Assembly (NCBI RefSeq): GCF_946479765.1
Contig: NZ_CAMLHO010000001.1
Coordinates: forward strand, 124,001-188,000
Origin: an uncultured Aliivibrio sp.
GTDB taxonomy: Bacteria > Pseudomonadota > Gammaproteobacteria > Enterobacterales > Vibrionaceae
Direction: 5' to 3'
DNA: 64,000 bases
Part shown: positions 40,216 to 53,771 of the stretch, in pieces
How positions within the stretch are numbered: the first letter of the stretch is position 1
Layout: each line of letters begins with the position of its first letter
The notes under the pieces: model-generated
Seen by the model: the letters and a program-made list of their open reading frames with translations, nothing else
Databases searched by the model: none
Told to the model about the DNA's origin: nothing
Translations under genes and position numbers: made by a program

Positions 40216-41059
40216 TGACCAGTACTCTCTCTTTATGATGATGGGTTTCACGTGAAACACCTTGTAAATCACTTGGTGACTGACAGACAGGGCAACAATG
40301 GTCTTTGGGAATACCCATCGTCGACCAAGATAATGACTTACCATCAAATTGATGAAGTGAACTCCATTTCATCCATTCTGGTTGAGTTAAATATTTGATG
40401 GTTTCTAAGGCTTGTAGATTACCTATCATGCCAACCACTGGCCCAACAATTCCGAAAGATTGACAGCTCTTCGTTTGCTGGCTTTCAATAAAAGGGAACA
40501 GACAGTGATAACAAGACGACGATGTATTACCTAACTCATCACTCTTATTTGAAAACAACATCAATTGCCCTTGCCAACCAATCGCCGCGCCAGAAATTAA
40601 AGGCACCTGATGTTGAACACAGGCGGCATTAATATTGTGGCGTGTTATTAAGTTATCAGTGCAATCCAGAACAACATCGACCTGAGTAATGAATCGTGAA
40701 AGCGCAGGTTCTGTTAGATGCTTCGTTATCACCTCAATCGTGATCGTCTTGTTTATCGATTGCAGTTCTTGAGCCATCGCTAACGCTTTATTCTGTTTTA
40801 TACTCTGCTCACGATAAACCACTTGCCTCTGTAAGTTACTAAGATCAACGTCATCGCCATCGGCAATAATTAACGTTCCCACACCAGCAGCAGTCAAATA
40901 CATTCCAACAGATGATCCCAACCCTCCGCAGCCAACCATTAGCACGGTGCTATTTCGAAGAGACAACTGTCCTCGCTCACCAATATCAGGCAACATGATT
41001 TGTCGGCTATAACGAAGGAAATCTTGATCATTTAATCCTTCCATCAATAAATTACTCAT
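40208..41059 (-). CDS. thiF: ThiS adenylyltransferase ThiF
   Basis: A 283-residue E1-like enzyme that adenylates the ThiS C-terminus. It shows the ATP-binding [13 protein letters not shown] motif, the Arg/Asp-rich [10 protein letters not shown] segment, DVVLDCTDN and zinc-binding CxxC pairs (CYHC, CPVC). A parS site lies inside the 3' coding region and dictates the GVSRETH residues. The start overlaps the thiE end by 8 bases. Confidence 0.96.
   Translation of the reverse strand: MSNLLMEGLNDQDFLRYSRQIMLPDIGERGQLSLRNSTVLMVGCGGLGSSVGMYLTAAGVGTLIIADGDDVDLSNLQRQVVYREQSIKQNKALAMAQELQSINKTITIEVITKHLTEPALSRFITQVDVVLDCTDNLITRHNINAACVQHQVPLISGAAIGWQGQLMLFSNKSDELGNTSSSCYHCLFPFIESQQTKSCQSFGIVGPVVGMIGNLQALETIKYLTQPEWMKWSSLHQFDGKSLSWSTMGIPKDHCCPVCQSPSDLQGVSRETHHHKERVLVSE
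40244..40259. other. parS site (centromere), site 2, inside thiF
   Basis: GGTTTCACGTGAAACA is again 15 of 16 to consensus, embedded in the coding sequence of thiF, where it encodes V-S-R-E-T. It is identical to site 1. Confidence 0.85.
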
Positions 41060-41732
41060 CCATCACCTCCAGTGTATTTTGCGATTTAATAAGGTAATCG
41101 GATGTTCTTGGTTGGGCTAAAATCGCAGAAAACTGATTGACTACTTTTTCTATATTGTCGGCTTGAGTGATAGCTCGAACGACCGCAATGCTATCAACTC
41201 CGGTTTGCCACACTTGCTCAGCCACCGTTAAATCAATACCACCGATAGCAACGGTTGGTGTTTCACCCGCTAATTTTCTGTTGTTCGCTAAGTTAACTAG
41301 GCCTTGAGGTTGTGATGGCATCTCTTTAGTTGGCGTTGGGAAAATATGACCTAGGGCTAAATAGCTAGGGTTAAGCGCTTTTACGTTTAATAATTCATTG
41401 TCATCATGAGTGGATAATCCTAAACAAATACCGGCATCCGATATTGCCTTTAGATCAGCTATCTCTATATCTTCTTGTCCAAGATGAATCCCAAACGCTT
41501 GGTGCTTAATTGCCAGTTGCCAATAATCATTAATAAATACTTGTGCATTGTATTGACGACCAAGCTCTATCGCTTTGATCACTTGCTGTTCTAAATCCGG
41601 TTGTTCTGTATTTTTAATACGTAACTGAACAGTCTGAACGTTGAGTTTTAATAACGTTTCAATCCAGCTTACATCATCCACTACGGGATAAAGCCTAAAC
41701 TTATTTATATCAATAGCAGGGAAAGCAAACAT
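41052..41732 (-). CDS. thiE: Thiamine-phosphate synthase ThiE
   Basis: A 226-residue TIM-barrel enzyme that couples HMP pyrophosphate and thiazole phosphate to thiamine phosphate. Motifs include QLRIKN near residue 36, [44 protein letters not shown] and VAIGGID. The ATG at 41732 is preceded by a perfect AGGAGG with 5-base spacing, which outweighs the longer frame starting at 41789. Confidence 0.95.
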   Translation of the reverse strand: MFAFPAIDINKFRLYPVVDDVSWIETLLKLNVQTVQLRIKNTEQPDLEQQVIKAIELGRQYNAQVFINDYWQLAIKHQAFGIHLGQEDIEIADLKAISDAGICLGLSTHDDNELLNVKALNPSYLALGHIFPTPTKEMPSQPQGLVNLANNRKLAGETPTVAIGGIDLTVAEQVWQTGVDSIAVVRAITQADNIEKVVNQFSAILAQPRTSDYLIKSQNTLEVMDE

Positions 41733-41766
41733 ACTTACCTCCTTTATTTTTAGGACATACAGGTGG

Positions 41767-41782
41767 TGTTCCACGTGAAACA
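41767..41782. other. parS site (centromere), site 3
   Basis: TGTTCCACGTGAAACA is an exact match to the degenerate consensus TGTTNCACGTGAAACA. It lies in the short gap between thiC and thiE. Confidence 0.92.
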
Positions 41783-41819
41783 CCACCATTCATGATTAAA
41801 ATAATAATGGTAACTGTCG

Positions 41820-43832
<2,013 letters not shown>

Positions 43833-43970
43833 TTAGTTTGAGATACAACAGAGAATAAACCTGCATACCTATATACTATGAATTAGACAAATAAATTAAA
43901 GCTAAAATTCAGCTACGATTTATCATTACATAATTCGAGTAGTACTAACAAACTAAGATAAAAATTATCT

Positions 43971-44065
43971 CTTGTTCCCTTCGCAGGTATTAGCCTGATC
44001 AGGTTCTACGGATCCCGCAATGCGGTCTCAGCTCGTACTATAAAAGTACTAAGCACTCCGACAAG
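43971..44065 (-). promoter_or_regulatory. TPP riboswitch (THI element) of the thi operon
   Basis: On the minus strand the element starts CTTGTCGGAGTGC and contains the core CTGAGACCGC, then GGGATCCG, GAACCTGATCAGG, and TAATACCTGCGAAGGGAACAAG near its end (quoted in part). These are the universally conserved thi-box segments, and CTTGT with ACAAG closes stem P1. Binding of thiamine pyrophosphate should shut down thiCEFSGH. The expression platform lies within the roughly 200 bases before thiC, but I cannot define it. Confidence 0.96.
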
Positions 44066-44341
44066 TTTCTTTCAGATTGTCTTAATAAGAATCTGAACGT
44101 AGTCGGAGTATAAAGAAAGAGCTGAAGAAATGAAATGGAAGAAAAGGAAGTTATGAAGTGGTTGGCTGAGTTTGTGAGTGAACGCATATTAGGTTTATTA
44201 ATATGAACCTAATATGCTTCTCCGTAAAAAAGAACGATGTAATTGACGTTGTAACACATCGATGACAAAGTGTTTTTTTACTGCAAAGCACACTAGGTTC
44301 AACTTAAGTAACACGTTATAAACTACATGTTTCACGTGAAA
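44066..44341. other. Intergenic region between the thi operon leader and the CLC gene
   Basis: It should contain the thi operon promoter next to the riboswitch. Visible structures are a perfect 12-bp inverted repeat (44184-44195 and 44206-44217, GCATATTAGGTT) with a 10-base loop and the fourth parS site at its right end. No coding potential seen. Confidence 0.6.
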
Positions 44342-44343
44342 CT
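44328..44343. other. parS site (centromere), site 4
   Basis: TGTTTCACGTGAAACT matches consensus at 15 of 16 positions and overlaps the stop codon of the CLC gene. Confidence 0.88.
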
Positions 44344-45721
44344 ATTTGTCTTTCTTAGTTAGTTTCTTCGCTAAATGTTTTAACCATGACGAATTATAAT
44401 CACGGTAAGAACCAATTTTATTCGAACCATCATGATCGCGGCCATGCTCAAGTGTTTTAGATACCGCTACACGTTGAGAAGAATAAATACCCGTATGACC
44501 ACTAAAGTAATACGCCGTATAACACGCTAGCGCAAAGTAAGGTAAGTAATCCGCACCAAACAATTCAACCCCCATGATGGTACACGCTAAAGGTGTATTG
44601 GTTGCTGCCGCAAATACTGCTAAGAATCCTAATGCCGCAAACAGATCAACTGGCGCACCCATCACCCACGCCAAGAAGTTACCTAAGGTTGCACCAACAA
44701 AAAATAATGGAGTTACTTCACCGCCTTTATAACCCGCCGCCAAAGTAATTGCCGTTAATAGCAGTTTCAAAATCCAACTGTACCATTCAGCACCACCCGC
44801 ACTAAACGCCGAGGTAATACTCACACCACCATCTCGACTTGGATATACGCCGATACCAATGTAATCGTAGTTACCAATAAGTTGAGTAATTGCAATGACC
44901 ATTAAGCCACCAACAACCACTATTAAATATGGATTTTTAAGCGTGGCATTGAATACGTCTTTAAATCCATGAGTTAATTCACCAAATAAATAGCCCGCTA
45001 AACCAAACGCAATCGCGGCCACAATTACCTTAGCCATTAGTACCAAGTCAATATCTACCGCATGACCAAATAACGTGCTGACTTGATCAAAACTAATTAG
45101 GTAATGGGTATGATGAGCCCCCCAAGCAGAAGCAACGACGTTCGCTAGAATTGCGGCCAATAACGCTGGAATAATGGCATTGAATTTAATACGTCCAATA
45201 AACAACACTTCAAGCGCAAAGATAGCCCCTGTAAATGGAGTTCCAAAGATAGACGCAAACCCTGCGGCAACACCCGCGGTTAGCATCATTCGTCGGTCAT
45301 CTTCAGATAACTTAAATACTCTTGATAATAAATCCGTCGTTGCGCCACCAATCTGAACCGCTGTACCTTCTCGACCCGCCGAACCACCAAATAGATGCGT
45401 GATAACCGTGGTAAGCAGTACTAATGGTCCCATTCTGACAGGGATACCCTCACCCGCTTGGTGAATTTCATCCATGATTAAATTGTTACCACCGGCAGAG
45501 TTTTTACCCCAGTTACGATAGCTATAAACAATAACTAAACCCGCCAAAGGCAATAAGTAAATCAACCAAGGATTATCAATTCGAGTTTGAGTTGCCTCAC
45601 TTAATAGCCATAGAAAGAAGGCGTTGAATGAACCAACCAATAGCGCTACAGGGATCACAAACAGTGTCCATCTGAACATTTGGTAAAAATTTTGCAGATT
45701 ACGATTAAGTGGGTGTGCCAT
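44342..45721 (-). CDS. CLC-F type fluoride/proton antiporter
   Basis: A 459-residue CLC-family membrane protein with about ten or more helices. It carries the GREGTAVQ motif (residues 116-123) in place of GREGPTVQ, with the gating Glu118. The chloride-selective GSGIP motif is replaced by a GGNNL sequence, and it has [11 protein letters not shown]. These substitutions mark the CLC-F clade, which exports fluoride. A fluoride riboswitch-like element 129 bases upstream supports this. Generic annotation as a chloride channel (ClcA) would therefore be misleading. The ATG at 45721 has a weak ribosome-binding site. Confidence 0.88.
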   Translation of the reverse strand: MAHPLNRNLQNFYQMFRWTLFVIPVALLVGSFNAFFLWLLSEATQTRIDNPWLIYLLPLAGLVIVYSYRNWGKNSAGGNNLIMDEIHQAGEGIPVRMGPLVLLTTVITHLFGGSAGREGTAVQIGGATTDLLSRVFKLSEDDRRMMLTAGVAAGFASIFGTPFTGAIFALEVLFIGRIKFNAIIPALLAAILANVVASAWGAHHTHYLISFDQVSTLFGHAVDIDLVLMAKVIVAAIAFGLAGYLFGELTHGFKDVFNATLKNPYLIVVVGGLMVIAITQLIGNYDYIGIGVYPSRDGGVSITSAFSAGGAEWYSWILKLLLTAITLAAGYKGGEVTPLFFVGATLGNFLAWVMGAPVDLFAALGFLAVFAAATNTPLACTIMGVELFGADYLPYFALACYTAYYFSGHTGIYSSQRVAVSKTLEHGRDHDGSNKIGSYRDYNSSWLKHLAKKLTKKDK

Positions 45722-45849
45722 AAGTTCTATCTTTTAATATATGGTTAATCAAAAGGATAGACTATCTTAGGAGAGAAGAGAAATAACAAACGGCTCTACT
45801 ATAGACGGATCTACCCCATAATGATAGAGTCATCCGATCGGGTACGCTA

Positions 45850-45904
45850 CAGTAGGAATCATTATCTCTAAATTAGAGCGGTTAAAGGTGGGAATCCATC
45901 ACCC
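45850..45904 (-). promoter_or_regulatory. Fluoride riboswitch (crcB motif) of the CLC-F gene
   Basis: On the minus strand the element reads GGGTGATGGATTCCCACC, then TTTAACCG, a CTCTAATTTAGAG hairpin, and AATGATTCCTACTG. This follows the crcB/fluoride aptamer layout: GGNGAUGG, first hairpin, CUC..GAG stem, then AUGAnnCCUAC forming the pseudoknot. Flanking CCGATC and GATCGG (45913-45835) can close an outer stem. The downstream gene is a CLC-F exporter, so fluoride should switch on expression. Confidence 0.85.
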
Positions 45905-45970
45905 GTGATCGGTTCTAAAACCAATCAACCTATGAAATGCTACTCCTATCATTTATAAATGGCAAATAAA

Positions 45971-45995
45971 AAGGCGCTAAATTTAAGCGCCTTTT
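45971..45995. terminator. Terminator after the 64-residue orphan gene
   Basis: AAAAGGCGCT pairs with AGCGCCTTTT (loop TAAATTTA region), lying 21 bases after the orphan stop. It also separates that gene from the fluoride riboswitch unit. Confidence 0.85.
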
Positions 45996-46015
45996 AACGT
46001 ATTCAGTAAAATCAC

Positions 46016-46210
46016 TTACCAAGTTAATACAGGTGTATAGCCACTTACCGCTTTCACCATTTTAGTATTAATACTTTCGAATCCTTTCCAAAGTTTTTTC
46101 GTTACTGCTGTTTTTTTGTTTCTTGGTTGTTGCTTGCCATACATAGCTTCATTCAGCATGTTCTTTGCCGCAATTTGACCAAGATAAACAGAACCTAAAT
46201 CGTAACTCAT
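46016..46210 (-). CDS. Small orphan protein, 64 residues
   Basis: I do not recognise this protein. It is basic and soluble, with a central stretch rich in Lys, Arg, Gln and Asn (residues 26-40) and no membrane segment. It begins MSYDLGSVYLGQIAAKN and ends SGYTPVLTW. It is followed by a strong terminator, which supports a real transcription unit. A CTAGAG sequence before the ATG is a weak ribosome-binding site. Confidence 0.6.
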   Translation of the reverse strand: MSYDLGSVYLGQIAAKNMLNEAMYGKQQPRNKKTAVTKKLWKGFESINTKMVKAVSGYTPVLTW

Positions 46211-46484
46211 TTTTATAAAACCCTAGAGATTAATTAAGCAGCAGATTTTACTATCTACGCCTCAAAAAACAAGACATAGATCACATTAATTAACTACTTT
46301 AACGTCTAAACCATTTTTAACAATAAATAGTAACTTCAAATAACAGTCATACAGAGCATTCCATCACACCCATAAGTCTTTGAGATCAATGAACCAACCC
46401 CACTTGCTTTTCTTTTAAGTATAGATTCAGAACACTAGAAAAACATTTCCAACCTATTTTTTCTTTTCCAAATGCCAGATAGCA
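46211..46484. other. Upstream region of the orphan gene
   Basis: AT-rich spacer between the orphan gene and the tRNA-Trp terminator. A half CRP-like sequence (AGATCACATT at 46278-46287) is visible but its partner half is poor. Nothing else seen. Confidence 0.4.
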
Positions 46485-46486
46485 AA

Positions 46487-46514
46487 AAGGCTCATACCTT
46501 TCGATATGAGCCTT
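46487..46514 (-). terminator. Terminator of tRNA-Trp
   Basis: AAGGCTCATA pairs with TATGAGCCTT around an 8-base loop, followed by TTTG on the minus strand, 9 bases beyond the tRNA 3' end. Confidence 0.88.
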
Positions 46515-46523
46515 CTCTAAATA

Positions 46524-46600
46524 TGGCAGGGGTGGAGAGATTCGAACTCCCAACACGCGGATTTGGAATCCGCTGCTCTGCCAGTTGGAGCTACACCCCT
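46524..46600 (-). tRNA. trpT: tRNA-Trp (anticodon CCA)
   Basis: A 77-base tRNA read on the minus strand. The acceptor stem is AGGGGTG with CACCCCT, then discriminator G and an encoded CCA end. The anticodon arm is GCGGA-TTCCAAA-TCCGC with anticodon CCA, and the T arm has GGGAGTTCGAATCTCTCC. Sequence and anticodon agree with enterobacterial tRNA-Trp. It has its own terminator. Confidence 0.97.
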
Positions 46601-46718
46601 GTTATGCGTGCTATTGTAATGACTTTTACAAGAAAATCCATAGCTAGTATGCTAAAAAATAGCATCTAAACTAAAATTTCTACTTCTATCGCACAATTTC
46701 ATCAAAAACGGATAAAAC

Positions 46719-47243
46719 TTAACCTTTTTTAATCTTTTCAACAAATTGATCAACGCGTTGCCAATTCGTATATTCAACTTCTTTGGTTGGATCTGTCTCT
46801 CCACCCGTCATTCTCATGATTAATTGAATCATAAAGCGGTCAAAGAAATTATAACGTGGGTAAAACAACGCACCGGCAAAGGTATCTTGCAATTTAGGAA
46901 CCCAAGGCGATTTAAGTAAGAACTTCTTAAAGTACGCACTGGTTTCTGGTGTATCTTTCCCCTCTTTACGAGCAGTAAGATTGACGATAAAAAATGAAGC
47001 GTTCGCTTGCTCTAAATCAGCTTGGTTCTGAGCGATAAATTGATACAGCTTTTTATTCAAGTGACCATAACGAATAGAAGCGCCAATCACTACTCGATCA
47101 TAATCTGACAATGACACCGTTAATGGTTGATGTACATCCACCAACTGACAATCAACATCATCGCCGAACTTAGTCGCAATATAATCCAATATCTTAATCG
47201 TTTGACCTTCACGGCTTGAGTGAAGAAGTAATACTCTTTCCAC
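46719..47243 (-). CDS. hemG: Menaquinone-dependent protoporphyrinogen IX dehydrogenase HemG
   Basis: A 174-residue flavodoxin-like enzyme that oxidises protoporphyrinogen to protoporphyrin using quinones. The FMN-binding loop HSSREGQTIKI near residue 8, RVVIGASIRYGHLN, and RYNFFDRFMIQLIMRMTGGETDPTKEVEYTNW (in part) match E. coli HemG. It follows trkH by 32 bases in the yigZ-trkH-hemG order found in E. coli. Confidence 0.96.
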   Translation of the reverse strand: MERVLLLHSSREGQTIKILDYIATKFGDDVDCQLVDVHQPLTVSLSDYDRVVIGASIRYGHLNKKLYQFIAQNQADLEQANASFFIVNLTARKEGKDTPETSAYFKKFLLKSPWVPKLQDTFAGALFYPRYNFFDRFMIQLIMRMTGGETDPTKEVEYTNWQRVDQFVEKIKKG

Positions 47244-47275
47244 AGTAACCTCTTAAAACTTTTTAATACTAAAAA

Positions 47276-48733
47276 CTAACTACGCCAAAACGTCGGCGTG
47301 AATAAAATAAGTAAGGTAAATACTTCCAAACGACCAAATAGCATTGAGATAATTAAAATCCATTTTGCTGAATCATTTATCTCACCAAAATGCACCGCAA
47401 CCTCGCCTAGGCCTGGACCTAAGTTATTTAATGTCGCCGCTACCGCAGAGAAAGCAGTTAACTCATCAATGCCCGTCGCAATTAATGCCAACATACAGAT
47501 GACAAACACCAAGGCATAAGCAGAGAAGAAACCCCACACGGCATCAACCACTCGTTGAGGTAATGCCTTTGTACCAATCTTTATGGTAAATATAGCCCTT
47601 GGGTGAATAAGGCGCTTTAACTCACGCATGCCCTGAAGTGACAATAATAAAATACGAATGACTTTCATACCGCCACCGGTTGAGCCTGCACAACCACCGA
47701 TGAACGAAGAAAACAATAATAAAACAGGTAAAAATAATGGCCACTCAGAAAAGCTAGTGGTTGTGAAACCTGCCGTTGTCGAAATCGATACGGTTTGGAA
47801 TAACGCTTGATCTGCCGCTGCGCCAATTGAATCGTAGGTACTGTGCTTTAATAACAATAAGAAGGTCACTAAAAACAGTAGCACTTGGATAAAGATAAAC
47901 GCTCTAAATTCTGGGTCTTTCCAATAATATTTAGGGTGCACACCGCCTGAGGCAAATGCGGCAAAATGCAATGAGAAGTTACAGGCAGAGATAAGTAAAA
48001 ATACCACTGTAATTCCATTAATTACTGGGCTATTAAAATAGCCCATACTCGCATCATGGGTAGAGAATCCACCAATCGCAATGGTTGAGAAACTATGAGA
48101 AATAGCATCAAACCAATCCATTCCGGCAGCCCAAAACGCTAAAGTACAAGCAATCGTTAAGGTTAAGTAGATATACCAAAGTACTTTTGCGGTTTCTGCA
48201 ATTCGGGGGGTCATTTTAGTATCTTTCACAGGACCAGGAATTTCAGCACGATAAAGCTGCATACCACCAATGCCTAGCACTGGCAGAATAGCAACAGCCA
48301 AAACGATAATACCCATACCACCAAACCATTGCAGGAGTTGTCGGTAGAATAAGATCGCTTTAGGTAAATGATCTAACCCAGTAAGAACTGTAGCCCCTGT
48401 TGTTGTCAAACCAGAGAAGGACTCAAAAAATGCATTGGTTATCGAAATATCAGGAGAGCCAGAAAGCAAAAATGGCAGCGCTCCGGCACTGCCGATTACC
48501 ATCCAAAAAAGTACAACGATGAGGAAGCCATCGCGAGATTTTAATTCGCGTTTATGCTGTCGGTTTGGAAACCAAAGCGCACCGCCTCCAGCCAATAATA
48601 AGAAAAAGGTAATAACAAACGGAACACCTGCACCATCACGATAAATAAACGCGACAAGAGCTGGAGCCAGCATAAAAAAACTAAAAACCGCGAGTAAAAT
48701 ACCCACGATTCGAATAATTGAACGAAACTGCAT
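47276..48733 (-). CDS. trkH: Trk system potassium uptake protein TrkH
   Basis: A 485-residue inner-membrane protein with about ten helices and four pore-loop repeats of the KtrB/TrkH superfamily. Selectivity-loop segments include GLTTTGATVLTG, FSTIAIGGFSTHD, STTAGFTTTSF and TLNNLGPGLGEV. TrkH takes up potassium together with the cytoplasmic TrkA, which is not in this window. It lies between yigZ and hemG in a likely operon. Confidence 0.96.
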   Translation of the reverse strand: MQFRSIIRIVGILLAVFSFFMLAPALVAFIYRDGAGVPFVITFFLLLAGGGALWFPNRQHKRELKSRDGFLIVVLFWMVIGSAGALPFLLSGSPDISITNAFFESFSGLTTTGATVLTGLDHLPKAILFYRQLLQWFGGMGIIVLAVAILPVLGIGGMQLYRAEIPGPVKDTKMTPRIAETAKVLWYIYLTLTIACTLAFWAAGMDWFDAISHSFSTIAIGGFSTHDASMGYFNSPVINGITVVFLLISACNFSLHFAAFASGGVHPKYYWKDPEFRAFIFIQVLLFLVTFLLLLKHSTYDSIGAAADQALFQTVSISTTAGFTTTSFSEWPLFLPVLLLFSSFIGGCAGSTGGGMKVIRILLLSLQGMRELKRLIHPRAIFTIKIGTKALPQRVVDAVWGFFSAYALVFVICMLALIATGIDELTAFSAVAATLNNLGPGLGEVAVHFGEINDSAKWILIISMLFGRLEVFTLLILFTPTFWRS

Positions 48734-48786
48734 GATTTATTGAACGCTTCGCGTCACTCACATCCTAATGGTTTATATGAACTGAA

Positions 48787-49401
48787 TTACTGGGTTGGAA
48801 ATTCAATTTTGGCACCGCTTTTATTAATTACTGCGGTTTTAAATTCAGTAATGACACGTTTCTCTAGCTCTAACGTCATAACAACTTTATCACTATAGTC
48901 GGCACTTACTTGTTGTCCTTCGTATTGGTGAAGCAATGTTTCGACCAAACTAACTAAGTTATAGTCACAATGCAAAATAACATGAGCCGTAATGCGTTTT
49001 TCTTCCGTTTCAATTAGCTTTAATGCTTGCTGAACCCCGCCGCCATAAGCTTTTACTAGACCACCAGTACCAAGCTTGATACCACCAGAATACCGTGTAA
49101 CCACAGCAGTAATTTCACCAATTCCACAACCACTCAATTGAGCAAGTATTGGCTTACCTGCGGTACCAGAAGGTTCGCCATCATCACTGAAACCCCACTT
49201 CATAGAATCTTCAGGTCTTCCTACAACAAATCCCCAGCAGTTATGCCTAGCATCAGAATGTTTCGCTTTTATTTCTGCCACAAACGCTTTGGCTTCATCA
49301 ATCGATGATGTTCTGGCGAGATAGGTAATAAAGACGCTTTTTTTTATCTCTTCCTCAAATACCGCCATCGCTTTTGGCACTTGATATGGCTGATCATTCA
49401 T
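48787..49401 (-). CDS. yigZ: IMPACT family protein YigZ
   Basis: A 204-residue protein with the N-terminal UPF0029/IMPACT domain (RHNCWGFVVGRPED, SDDGEPSGTAGKPIL, VVTRYSGGIKLGTGGLVKAYGG in part) and a small C-terminal ferredoxin-like domain. Its function is not firmly known; eukaryotic relatives regulate translation. It is divergent from fadB and is the first gene of yigZ-trkH-hemG. Confidence 0.94.
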   Translation of the reverse strand: MNDQPYQVPKAMAVFEEEIKKSVFITYLARTSSIDEAKAFVAEIKAKHSDARHNCWGFVVGRPEDSMKWGFSDDGEPSGTAGKPILAQLSGCGIGEITAVVTRYSGGIKLGTGGLVKAYGGGVQQALKLIETEEKRITAHVILHCDYNLVSLVETLLHQYEGQQVSADYSDKVVMTLELEKRVITEFKTAVINKSGAKIEFPTQ

Positions 49402-49576
49402 AGACTACACTGATACTAGAAACGGAACCTTAAAGTGTATCACTTATAACTACATTTACGCTTTCTATGCTGATATTTATTCGCCAACCGAAGAAAGTAA
49501 ATTTGTGATCAACCAAGATAAACGTAAATAAAATGTTAAATTTAGTTTGATATCTGTTTACTTTAGCACCACTATT

Positions 49577-49593
49577 AACTGGTCAAACCAGAT
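49577..49593. promoter_or_regulatory. FadR-like operator upstream of fadBA
   Basis: AACTGGTCAAACCAGAT is a near-palindrome fitting the FadR consensus (ANCTGGTCYGACCAGNT) except for one central base. It lies 52 bases before the fadB ATG. Repression of beta-oxidation genes, relieved by long-chain acyl-CoA, is expected. Confidence 0.75.
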
Positions 49594-49644
49594 TATTATA
49601 ATAACGAATACTCGGATCTGGTTCTTATTTCATGGAGATAGAAA

Positions 49645-52999
<3,355 letters not shown>

Positions 53000-53023
53000 A
53001 AATAAACCGATACGCGAGAAACT

Positions 53024-53053
53024 AAAAAAGTCGCCTTCTTGGGCGACTTTTTT
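53024..53053. terminator. Bidirectional terminator after fadA
   Basis: AAAAAAGTCGCC pairs with GGCGACTTTTTT around a 6-base loop. Oligo-T runs exist on both strands, so it can also end the minus-strand transcript of the short gene at 53090-53164. Confidence 0.93.
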
Positions 53054-53089
53054 CGAGTTGATACCTAATTTGGTATCGCTTTTATCATC

Positions 53090-53164
53090 TTATTTTTTTG
53101 AGATGATTTTTGTATCACGCGCTTGGTGGAACCAAAAACGCTTTCTGCCTGTTGATTTAGACAT
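53090..53164 (-). CDS. Candidate 24-residue basic protein
   Basis: A short frame on the minus strand starts ATG at 53164, preceded by AAGAAGGATATATC with a good Shine-Dalgarno, and stops TAA at 53090. The product begins MSKSTGRKRFWFHQ and ends KIISKK; it is very basic and has a Trp-Phe-His core. A strong terminator lies 37 bases beyond the stop. I do not recognise it. Ribosome-binding site plus terminator around a frame this short argue for a real small protein, but chance cannot be excluded. Confidence 0.5.
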   Translation of the reverse strand: MSKSTGRKRFWFHQARDTKIISKK

Positions 53165-53477
53165 GATATATCCTTCTTAACTTTAGTATAAACATGCATC
53201 AATACGATGCGCTTGTTTAGCCTGAGAAGAGATATTTATCTTATGTAATTTATACATAGAGAAGTTGTACGTTCTTTACCTTATCCATCTATTTATTCTT
53301 TAAAATCGTTCTTTAAAAAATAAGCAGGTAGCCTAATAACGATATTAGGTATAAAGCCAACGTATTTCACAACTTCGACAGCACACGGTCGTATTACATT
53401 ATAAATAGATCCAGTTAGGCTTATTCGTTGCTAACGATCTGCTGAAATGTTCAATTATTAATGATTGGAAAAGTGAA

Positions 53478-53585
53478 ATGAAACACGGAGATAATAGCTT
53501 TTGCGAAGATATTTTTCTGAGGGTTTTACTGTACTTATTGCTTGTATTAATAACTCTGTACATCAGAGCAAGATGTGCAAAATAA
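53478..53585 (+). CDS. Candidate 35-residue membrane protein
   Basis: A short frame with ATG at 53478 and TAA at 53583-53585. The product has a hydrophilic start (MKHGDNSFCEDIF), one predicted transmembrane helix (VLLYLLLVLITLYI, residues 16-29) and a basic tail RARCAK, fitting a single-span small membrane protein. GGAAAAG precedes the ATG at a reasonable distance but is weak. No family recognised. Confidence 0.35.
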   Translation: MKHGDNSFCEDIFLRVLLYLLLVLITLYIRARCAK

Positions 53586-53723
53586 CATGATCCTATAAAA
53601 AGTAAAGATCTTATTTGTTATTTTTAAAATTTTTTTATAAAAGGATCTATGCAAAAAATGCATATTACTCATGTTTAAGTATCATTTTTTTTCTAATAAA
53701 AACTCACCTACACTTACCAAATC

Positions 53724-53744
53724 AATCAAACGCTTGGTTTGATT
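53724..53744. promoter_or_regulatory. Inverted repeat (possible operator) before the acuI-type gene
   Basis: AATCAAAC and GTTTGATT are perfect 8-base arms with a 5-base spacer GCTTG, ending 27 bases before the ATG. The form is that of a dimeric repressor operator (CAAAC...GTTTG as in TetR-type fatty-acid regulators). The regulator is unknown. Confidence 0.5.
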
Positions 53745-53771
53745 CACTTATTCTCGTCATTGGAGTTTGTT

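Larger units (their letters stand above)
53165..53771. other. Gap upstream of the acuI-type gene
   Basis: About 600 AT-rich bases. It holds one candidate short membrane-protein frame (53478-53585) and an 8-bp inverted repeat close to the downstream gene (53724-53744), both listed separately. No RNA gene or other conserved structure was recognised. Confidence 0.5.

Noticed and set aside
40003-40347. A 114-residue version of ThiS
   Set aside because: The extra N-terminal part is the shifted reading of thiF. The family length and GTG start at 40215 fit far better.
46270-46287. Possible CRP site upstream of the 64-residue orphan
   Set aside because: Only the right half (AGATCACATT) is good; the left half differs at three of five key positions.
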